Of a stretch of DNA of 36,026 bases, positions 31,044 to 36,026 are shown one piece after another; positions within the stretch are counted from its first letter, which is position 1, and every line of letters begins with the position of its first letter. Below the pieces are notes generated by a model that was not told the origin of the DNA, ran no database searches, and saw nothing but the letters and a program-made list of their open reading frames with translations. Both the position numbers and the translations under genes were made by a program. The stretch is taken from NCBI GenBank assembly GCA_017882375.1, contig JADGPP010000031.1:1-36026 (forward strand). The letters run 5' to 3'. The DNA is from Solirubrobacteraceae bacterium (GTDB lineage: Bacteria > Actinomycetota > Thermoleophilia > Solirubrobacterales > Solirubrobacteraceae).

Positions 31044-31934
31044 ATGCCCGAGCGGATGATCGCTTCCAACGGGATCGAGCTGAACGTGCTCGACGAGGGC
31101 GACGGCCCGCTCGTCGTGCTCTGCCACGGCTTTCCCGAGCTGGCGTACTCGTGGCGCCGGCAGGTGCCGGCGCTGACGCAGGCAGGGTACCGGGTGCTGG
31201 CGCCGGACATGCGCGGATACGGACACAGCTCTGCGCCGCCGCAGGTCGAGGCCTACGACGTCGTGAGCCTGTGCGACGACATGACCGGGCTGCTCGATGC
31301 GGTCGGCCAGGACTCGGCGATCTTCGTCGGCCACGATTGGGGCGCGAACGTGACGTGGCAACTGGCCGTTCTGCATCCCGAGCGGGTGCGCGCGGTGGCG
31401 GGCCTGAGCGTGCCATTCGTCCCGCACGCGCCAGCTGCGCCGATCCCGATCATGCGCCGGCACCTCGGCGAGGACTTCTACATCGTGTGGTTTCAGCAGC
31501 CGGGCGTCGCCGACGCTGCGCTCGCGCGCGACGTGCGACGGACACTGACGACAAGTCGCCAATGGACGGCGCAGTGGGCCGACGAGGACGCCTCGCCGCC
31601 GCGGCCGCAGCCGTGGCTTTCCGAGGACGAGCTCGCGGTATACGTCGAGGCGTTCCAGCGTACGGGCTTCACAGGGGGCCTGAACTGGTATCGCAACATC
31701 GACCGCAACTGGGAGCTCACGGCGGACGTCGCCGAGCGGCGCGTCGAGCAGCCCGCGCTGTTCCTCACCGGCGAGCGCGATCCCGTCCGCCGCTTCATGC
31801 CGGCCGAGGCGATGCACGGCTGGGTGACCGATCTGCGCGCGGAGATCGTCGTCCCGGGCGCCGGACACTGGGTGCAGCAGCAAGAGCCCGAGGCGGTCAA
31901 CGCCGCGCTGCTGGATTTCCTGCGCGGGCTCTGA
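31044..31934 (+). CDS. Alpha/beta-hydrolase, epoxide-hydrolase-like
   Basis: This 296-residue enzyme has soluble epoxide hydrolase features: oxyanion motif HGFPE (28-32), RGYGHSSAP (57-65), the nucleophile aspartate D98 in FVGHDWGAN, lid tyrosines Y146 (EDFYIVWFQQPG) and Y216 (GGLNWYRN), acid D246 in TGERDPV and base H275 in GAGHWVQQQEPE. The full set is intact, so hydrolysis of an epoxide to a diol is expected; haloalkane dehalogenase is less likely given the two lid tyrosines. No export signal is seen, so it should be cytoplasmic. The ATG at 31044 has a TATGGT element 6 nt upstream and no Shine-Dalgarno. It looks monocistronic. Confidence 0.93.
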   Translation: MPERMIASNGIELNVLDEGDGPLVVLCHGFPELAYSWRRQVPALTQAGYRVLAPDMRGYGHSSAPPQVEAYDVVSLCDDMTGLLDAVGQDSAIFVGHDWGANVTWQLAVLHPERVRAVAGLSVPFVPHAPAAPIPIMRRHLGEDFYIVWFQQPGVADAALARDVRRTLTTSRQWTAQWADEDASPPRPQPWLSEDELAVYVEAFQRTGFTGGLNWYRNIDRNWELTADVAERRVEQPALFLTGERDPVRRFMPAEAMHGWVTDLRAEIVVPGAGHWVQQQEPEAVNAALLDFLRGL

Positions 31935-32019
31935 GCCAGCCGATCGCGACGTTTCTAGGGGCGGCGATGTTGATGTGGGTACTTCAGCCGCCCTGGCGTG
32001 TTTGATAGGGCACAAGGAG

Positions 32020-32871
32020 ATGAGATCGATACGGCGTAAGAACATGAGATCGGCACGCACAACCTGTCTGGGCCTGCTTGGCCTGGTGTTCCTCGGAGCG
32101 CCGGCGCTAGCCTCGGCGGAAGAAATCCCGGCCCCGACGGTCAGGGTCAAAGCGGCGGCGGTCGCGATCCCCGGGTTTCCCGGCACGGGCAATTTCTACG
32201 GCAAGGGCGCCGACGTGGAAGCCACCCTCGAAATCGAAGGATCTGGGTATGGCGCGACGGCGCAGAACCCGAAAGGGAGCCCGCCGCCGATCTCCGCGGT
32301 CAACGTCTACCTGCCCAGGGGCGTCAGGCTCCACCGGTCCGGCTTCGCCTCCTGCACTGAAGCGACGCTCAAGAACATCGGCCCGAGCGGCTGTCCAAAG
32401 AAGTCGATCGCGAGCGCGCTCGGGAGCGCGCTCGGCGAAGTGACATTCGGCTCCGAGCGTGTGCCCGAGCCCACGTCGCTTCAGGCCTTCTTCGCCCCCG
32501 GCGGCGGCCTGCTGTTCTATACGCAGGGCTCGAGCCCGGTGAGCCTCGAAGTTGTCTCCACGGGGAAGTACGTAAGGAGCTCCGGCAAATACTCCTGGGA
32601 GCTGGAGGCACTCGTGCCACCGGTCACCACCGTGCCCGGCGCGCCGCTTGCATCGGTGAGCAAGATCCACCTGAAGGCGGGCGCCGCATTCAGGGCGCAC
32701 GGCAAAGTGGTCCCGTACGGCACCGTGCCCAAGAAGGGCGAATGCCCGAAGGGCGGCTTCTTCGGCAAGACCGAAGTCACCTTCGGCGGCATGTTCGGCC
32801 GCGAACGCGAATTCGGCATTTCACCCAAAACCGTCACCAACGTGATCCGCGTTCCCTGCCCGCGCAGGTAA
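32020..32871 (+). CDS. Secreted protein of unknown function
   Basis: A ~283-residue exported protein. The signal peptide is basic then hydrophobic (ARTTCLGLLGLVFLGAPALA, cleavage likely after SAE or ASA). The mature part has four or more cysteines (CTEATL, SGCPKK, GECPKG, RVPCPRR) and many glycines and beta-prone segments, but I recognise no domain. The start is open: ATGs at 32020 and 32044 share the context ATGAGATCG, and the signal peptide works from either. The cysteines suggest disulfides outside the cell. It is the last gene before the tRNA remnant and has the base composition of the chromosome, so it probably belongs to the host side of the junction. Confidence 0.7.
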   Translation: MRSIRRKNMRSARTTCLGLLGLVFLGAPALASAEEIPAPTVRVKAAAVAIPGFPGTGNFYGKGADVEATLEIEGSGYGATAQNPKGSPPPISAVNVYLPRGVRLHRSGFASCTEATLKNIGPSGCPKKSIASALGSALGEVTFGSERVPEPTSLQAFFAPGGGLLFYTQGSSPVSLEVVSTGKYVRSSGKYSWELEALVPPVTTVPGAPLASVSKIHLKAGAAFRAHGKVVPYGTVPKKGECPKGGFFGKTEVTFGGMFGREREFGISPKTVTNVIRVPCPRR

Positions 32872-32908
32872 CGCCGCGGATGCGTGGTGCTGACGGTGGA
32901 TTGCTCTA

Positions 32909-32953
32909 TGGGCGATCCAGGACTCGAACCTGGGACCTCTTCCTTATCAGGGA
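32909..32953 (-). pseudogene. 3' fragment of tRNA-Ile(GAU), putative attachment site / integration scar
   Basis: Read on the minus strand, the 45 bp carry CTGATAA as an anticodon loop (GAU), the 3' anticodon stem GGAAG, variable loop AGGTC, a perfect T-arm (CCAGG / TTCGAGT / CCTGG) and the acceptor end ATCGCCC plus discriminator A. The 5' half does not fold as a tRNA: the D-arm is not recognisable, and only the last bases of the 5' anticodon stem (TCC) fit. The 3' CCA is not encoded. Such displaced 3' tRNA ends are the usual trace of site-specific integration into tRNA genes. Orientation implies that host DNA lies to the left and the inserted element to the right. Confidence 0.75.
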
Positions 32954-33101
32954 CGGCCGGTAAAGCGGGCGGGGTGGCTCGAATCGCGCATGGATGCTGA
33001 CGATCGACGTCCCCGGGGCCTCCAGTAGCCGGTCAGCAGAATGTCCGCAATTTACGGCCGATCGTTGGCGATATTGGCAGGGCTGCCATTTCAGCCTCCG
33101 C

Positions 33102-33509
33102 TCAGGTCTTGGGCTCGGTGAGCAGCCCGTCGAGCCACGCGCGCACCTGCACCACCGTCTCGCGGGCCGCGGCGCGATCGAGTCGTTCATCGAGGATGTC
33201 CTCGTATCGGAACTCAACCGCCCAGGGCGCCAGGCGGCGGGCATCCCTCGCCGCTTGCGGCGGAGACAACCCGGCCTCGTTGAGCAGGACGACCAGTCGT
33301 CCGAGGTCGTGGATGCGCGGGGGCGGGACCCCGGCGTTTGCGAGAGCGGCCTTGAGCAGCTTCTCGACAGCCTGCTGCGCGTGGAAGCCGATGAGGTCGT
33401 CGGGGACATCCGGATCGTCGGCGAGCTTCTCCAGCGCGATCTCGTCGCTGCGAGCCTTCACGGAGAAGCGAGCGGCGAGGTCGCGGACGTCACGTTTCGG
33501 CGAGGACAC
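33102..33509 (-). CDS. HEPN domain protein of a MNT/HEPN pair
   Basis: This 135-residue protein is all-helical, with the HEPN signature GFHAQQAVEKLLKAAL (~41-56), then PRIHDLGRLVVLL and the late FRYEDIL segment. HEPN proteins paired with minimal nucleotidyltransferases often form toxin-antitoxin systems in which HEPN is an RNase with an RX4-6H motif. Here the arginine of RYED is present, but no histidine follows within six residues, so RNase activity is doubtful; it may be a scaffold or a nucleic-acid or nucleotide-binding partner. The GTG at 33509 lies inside the MNT gene (20-bp overlap), so the two are co-translated. It lies within the predicted island. Confidence 0.85.
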   Translation of the reverse strand: MSSPKRDVRDLAARFSVKARSDEIALEKLADDPDVPDDLIGFHAQQAVEKLLKAALANAGVPPPRIHDLGRLVVLLNEAGLSPPQAARDARRLAPWAVEFRYEDILDERLDRAAARETVVQVRAWLDGLLTEPKT

Positions 33510-33807
33510 GGCCCTCCGTCAGCGCCTCGTGGAGCAGCGTGCCGGCAACGTCCCCCCATTCCTCCATGTAGCCGTGCGGGACGACCATGACATCCGCCGC
33601 GATCCCGAGGGGGTCGAGCACGGCCCGCAGCCGCACCATCTCCTGCGCCTTGCTCGCCACAGATGGCTCGACGACGAGGAAGTCGAAGTCACTGTCGGCC
33701 CCCGCATCGCCGCGGCCGTGGGATCCGAAGAGGATCACCTTCGAGTTGCTCGGCACAGCCTCCGCCAAGAGGCGGCCAGCGCGATTGACTATCTCGGCAG
33801 CAGTCAT
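33490..33807 (-). CDS. Minimal nucleotidyltransferase (MNT) of a MNT/HEPN pair
   Basis: This 105-residue protein has the polymerase-beta-fold motif FGSHGRGDAGADSDFDFLV. G28-S29 begins the nucleotide loop and D40/D42 are the metal-binding aspartates; a third carboxylate may lie in ADVMVV. In characterised MNT/HEPN pairs the transferase modifies the HEPN partner with AMP units and neutralises it. Intact catalytic residues support an active enzyme. The ATG at 33807 has TAGCTT 7 nt upstream and no Shine-Dalgarno. It is the first gene of a two-gene unit. Confidence 0.9.
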   Translation of the reverse strand: MTAAEIVNRAGRLLAEAVPSNSKVILFGSHGRGDAGADSDFDFLVVEPSVASKAQEMVRLRAVLDPLGIAADVMVVPHGYMEEWGDVAGTLLHEALTEGRVLAET

Positions 33808-33814
33808 GGTCGCG

Positions 33815-33820
33815 AAGCTA
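33815..33820 (-). promoter_or_regulatory. Putative leaderless -10 element (TAGCTT) for the MNT/HEPN pair
   Basis: TAGCTT lies 7 nt before the ATG at 33807. A second TANNNT (TACGAT) lies just upstream and could be used instead. Confidence 0.45.
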
Positions 33821-33903
33821 TCGTAGTCTACGGCCAGCCACGCTATTGACGCACCGCTTGCAATGCGGGACGTGAGTCAGACGTCGCCGCTTGGCTTCGT
33901 CGG

Positions 33904-34551
33904 CTATTGCCGCCTAAATACGTCCAGCGCGACGCCGTTCTGCGCCGCCGTCCGAAAGCGACTCAGAAGGTCAGCCACCGTCTCAAGCGCGTCCTGACCA
34001 AATTGTGTGTCCGCGTAGCCAAGCGCCCCGTGTGCGATGTTGTTACGCCTTCGCAGGAGTTCGCTGTCGAGCCAGTTGTAGTGAAGCGTGAAAGGTTCCG
34101 CGTTCAGCCCGAGACGCGTGGCGATGTCGTCGAACTTCTCAGACTTCAGATTACCGTCAGCTTGTATCGCACGGTTTGGCGACGGAAAGACAGCCTCCGC
34201 ATTCGCGTTTCGCAATCGCGTTACGACGTCAATGTGACGACGAATACGCAGCCGGCTTCCTTCGGCCTGTGAGAGAGCTCCTGCAAGACACAGGGCGAGA
34301 TAGACGTCTGAAAGCTCACCGTACTTCAATCGTAGGCCGGTAACGTACCGCAGTAGCGATCTACTCGCCGCTACGACGTACCCCTCCCAATGCGCATAAG
34401 CGAGAGCCACCGCCGTCCTCGATGCTGTCTCGGCGGCGCGGCCATGCGCTTGCGCGAGAGACGTGCGCAGGGCCACGAACTCAACCGTCCGCCACCCCAT
34501 CTCGGCGTCAAAGCTATCAAACAAGTCCTCTCGGGAGATGGGACCGCTCAA
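33904..34551 (-). CDS. RiboL-PSP / MAE_28990-type HEPN protein, likely RNase
   Basis: This 215-residue protein resembles the stand-alone HEPN family named after MAE_28990/MAE_18760 (RiboL-PSP-HEPN). N-terminal helices carry AYAHWEGYVVAASRSLLRYV (~51-70), typical of the family, and the catalytic motif RNNIAHG supplies R169 and H174, an intact RX4H. Such proteins are linked to RNA cleavage in stress or phage defence. The start is uncertain: a TTG at 34551 is the first possible codon and has no ribosome site, while an ATG 51 nt inside would remove 17 residues. GC content is visibly lower than in the chromosome. The ISL3 element ends about 50 bp upstream and may have displaced the native promoter. 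Confidence 0.75.
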   Translation of the reverse strand: MSGPISREDLFDSFDAEMGWRTVEFVALRTSLAQAHGRAAETASRTAVALAYAHWEGYVVAASRSLLRYVTGLRLKYGELSDVYLALCLAGALSQAEGSRLRIRRHIDVVTRLRNANAEAVFPSPNRAIQADGNLKSEKFDDIATRLGLNAEPFTLHYNWLDSELLRRRNNIAHGALGYADTQFGQDALETVADLLSRFRTAAQNGVALDVFRRQ

Positions 34552-34602
34552 CGGAGTAGGGGATCAGGTGACAGACGAGAACAGGCGTCGCCCGAGTGCT
34601 AC

Positions 34603-35964
34603 GGCTCTCGGAATCCTCGGTTCCCCTCGTCATCTGGGGGTGAATCATCGGTGAGGAAGGCTGATCTGGATGCCCGAGCAGCAGAGGTAGATCATGGCGA
34701 TCAGGGCGTCTGCGGAGTGAAAGCCGTAGGCGCGGTGTGAGAGCAGGCGGATCTTGCTGTTCAGGCCCTCCAGGCGCCCGTTTGAGAGCCCGAGTTCGAT
34801 CGCGGCGAGTACGCCGGCCTTGTGCTTGCGGATCGTGCGGGCGAGCTTCACGAACGGTGTGAGCTTCGATCTGGATGCCCAGGAGAGCCACGCGTCGAGC
34901 TGCTCGCGTGCCTGGTGGCGGGGGACGCGGTAGACCCATCGCAGCTCGTGCAACAGCAGGAACGCGCGGTAGAGGCGCTTGTTGGTCTGCTGCACCTCGG
35001 CGAGGGTGGCGAGCTGACGGGCGGTCTGGTTTGAGGGGTCCTTGATCAGCGAGTAGCGCGCGCCCTTGATCCACGTGCCGTGCTTGGTCGCCGAGCGCCC
35101 GTGCTCGTTGTACTCGGCGCGGCGAACCTGGTCGGTCGCCCGGCCGCCCAACTGCACCACATGGAACGGATCGAACGCGACCTGCGCGTCGGGCACCGAT
35201 GCCTTGATCGCCTTCTCATAGCCGGCGCTCATGTCGATCGAGACCGCCCGGATCGAGGACTTCCGCTGCTCGGTGAGCTGATCGAAGAACCCCTGCAAGG
35301 TGGCGGCGTTGCGGCCGGGCGCCGCCCACACCACACCGCCCTTCTCATGGTCAGCGACACACGTCAGGAAGCGATGATCGGCGCCGTAGGAGATCTCGTC
35401 CACCCCCAGCCTCACGAGCCCGTCGAGACGACCCTCATCGAGGTGGTCGGCCACGACCCGCTCGGCGATCTTGCCGATCGAGGACCATGCGATGCGCAGC
35501 AGCCTGGTGATCTGCGTCTTGTTCATCTGCTGCGCAAGCCAGGCCGTGAGGTCCTCGAAGTCGCGCGTATACGGCGAGCCGGCGCGCGCCCACTGCACCG
35601 CCTCCGGTCGCTCGCCGCAGTCAGGGCAGCGCAGCCGTCGCAGCTCGCACTCGATGAAGCACCGGCAAGAGCCGAGATCCAGATGGCGCCAGCGCTTGAC
35701 GCGCCGATCCTTGATCTCCAGGCCGCGTGTTCCGCAGCCCGAGCACACCGGCGCGCGCCGACGCAGAGAGACCGTCACGATCACCCCCTCGCCGCTGAAC
35801 GCCACATCCTGGACCCAGGCTCCAGGGAGCCTGAGCATCCGGTTGAATGCAGTGCTGACACGCACGTCGTCCTCCTTCGCTGGCCGCTGATCTTTAGAAC
35901 AGCCAGCAGCCTGCCGGAGAGGACGGCTGCGTGTCGCTCAGCGCGTGCGCAACTTGCGAGAACC
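34603..35964 (-). mobile_element. ISL3-family insertion sequence, about 1.36 kb (ends tentative)
   Basis: The ends are proposed from a weak inverted repeat: GGCTCTCGGAA at 34603-34613 and, on the other strand, GGTTCTCGCAA at 35954-35964 (9 of 11 matching). The GG[CT]TCT start agrees with ISL3-family termini and the length fits one transposase gene. The bases flanking the proposed ends (AGTGCTAC and TTCCCGCC) do not form the 8-bp target duplication expected for this family, so the ends may be wrong or the element may have recombined. The last ~60 bp of the window lie outside it and show no complete gene. Confidence 0.55.
34645..35865 (-). CDS. ISL3 family transposase
   Basis: This 406-residue DDE transposase moves the ISL3-type element. 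An N-terminal zinc-binding region (C41, C44, C80, C83 in CSGCG and CPDCGERP) and a helix-turn-helix (~115-135) precede the catalytic domain. The acidic triad is D156 (LGVDEISYG), D211 (VSIDMSAGY) and E366 (LSNGRLEGLNSKIRLL). Family motifs FDPFHVVQL and HRAYGFHSADALIAMIYL are present. The protein is full length with no frameshift, so it may be active. The GTG at 35865 has a strong Shine-Dalgarno (AAGGAGG, 5 nt upstream). It is the only clear mobile gene in the window and supports the reading of the right end as accessory DNA. Confidence 0.95.
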   Translation of the reverse strand: MRVSTAFNRMLRLPGAWVQDVAFSGEGVIVTVSLRRRAPVCSGCGTRGLEIKDRRVKRWRHLDLGSCRCFIECELRRLRCPDCGERPEAVQWARAGSPYTRDFEDLTAWLAQQMNKTQITRLLRIAWSSIGKIAERVVADHLDEGRLDGLVRLGVDEISYGADHRFLTCVADHEKGGVVWAAPGRNAATLQGFFDQLTEQRKSSIRAVSIDMSAGYEKAIKASVPDAQVAFDPFHVVQLGGRATDQVRRAEYNEHGRSATKHGTWIKGARYSLIKDPSNQTARQLATLAEVQQTNKRLYRAFLLLHELRWVYRVPRHQAREQLDAWLSWASRSKLTPFVKLARTIRKHKAGVLAAIELGLSNGRLEGLNSKIRLLSHRAYGFHSADALIAMIYLCCSGIQISLPHR

Positions 35965-36026
35965 TTCCCGCCACGCGGAAAGCCCAGCAAACACGAGGCC
36001 AACGCGGCCCTTCAGGCTCTCACTTC

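Noticed and set aside
30744-32192. 482-residue minus-strand frame across the epoxide hydrolase gene
   Set aside because: It is the complement of a gene with a full set of catalytic motifs. The frame has Arg/His-rich low-complexity composition.
32909-32989. A complete functional tRNA-Ile gene
   Set aside because: The 3' half is convincing, and the bases at 32983-32989 could pair with six of seven acceptor bases. But the D-arm cannot form, the D-loop lacks GG, one anticodon-stem pair is broken and the total would be about 81 nt. A displaced 3' fragment explains it better.
34595-35972. 8-bp target-site duplication around the ISL3 element
   Set aside because: The octamers next to the proposed ends, AGTGCTAC and TTCCCGCC, are different.

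Overview
The window is high-GC DNA (roughly 70% by eye) with dense, mostly actinobacterial-looking genes. It fits a member of the Thermoleophilia / Solirubrobacterales group (Conexibacter-, Patulibacter- or Solirubrobacter-like). The reasons are the b6-type menaquinol:cytochrome c reductase with a cytochrome b/c fusion subunit, the many secreted proteins with Ala/Ser/Thr-rich linkers and a C-terminal beta domain, and GTG/ATG starts preceded by a bare TANNNT -10 element. The taxonomic call is an inference from gene content, not a database result.

Region 1 (1-10448, almost all minus strand). A tight run reads hemB > fused siroheme decarboxylase (ahbA-ahbB) > hemL > a polyprenyl-synthase-like protein > Rieske protein > cytochrome b > cytochrome b/c > menG (cut by the left edge). 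It joins tetrapyrrole synthesis, menaquinone synthesis and the respiratory complex that uses both cofactors. Upstream on the same strand lie an ABC-2 exporter (ATPase and permease) and an AI-2E family permease.

Region 2 (10406-24679). This is core and cell-envelope metabolism: a YmdB-like metallophosphoesterase, a GT-C (GT87-like) membrane protein with an extracytoplasmic domain, an FG-GAP-like repeat protein, an alkaline-phosphatase-superfamily enzyme with a DUF4126-like membrane protein, an aminotransferase coupled to D-Ala-D-Ala ligase, a bifunctional nuclease, a GtrA protein, an NlpC/P60-like protein, a small membrane protein and a PKD-domain secreted protein.

Region 3 (24782-32871). A membrane GGDEF + HD-GYP protein is followed by a polytopic membrane protein. 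Then comes a three-gene translationally coupled cluster: a Cys-His-Asp protein of unknown function, a glutamine-synthetase-like ligase and an M20 amidohydrolase. It is the best candidate here for an undescribed pathway (ligation and hydrolysis of an amide). A UBP-type zinc finger protein, an epoxide-hydrolase-like enzyme and a secreted protein complete the region.

Region 4 (32909-36026). A 45-bp remnant of the 3' half of a tRNA-Ile(GAU) gene marks what looks like an integration scar. Beyond it lie accessory genes: a MNT nucleotidyltransferase/HEPN pair, a RiboL-PSP-type HEPN protein with an intact RX4H motif, and an ISL3-family insertion sequence. The intact tRNA-Ile and an integrase are predicted to lie to the right of the window.

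Many lead genes carry TANNNT 6-10 nt before the start codon and no Shine-Dalgarno, which points to widespread leaderless transcription. I used this to choose several starts. No gene-free stretch longer than 300 bp was seen.
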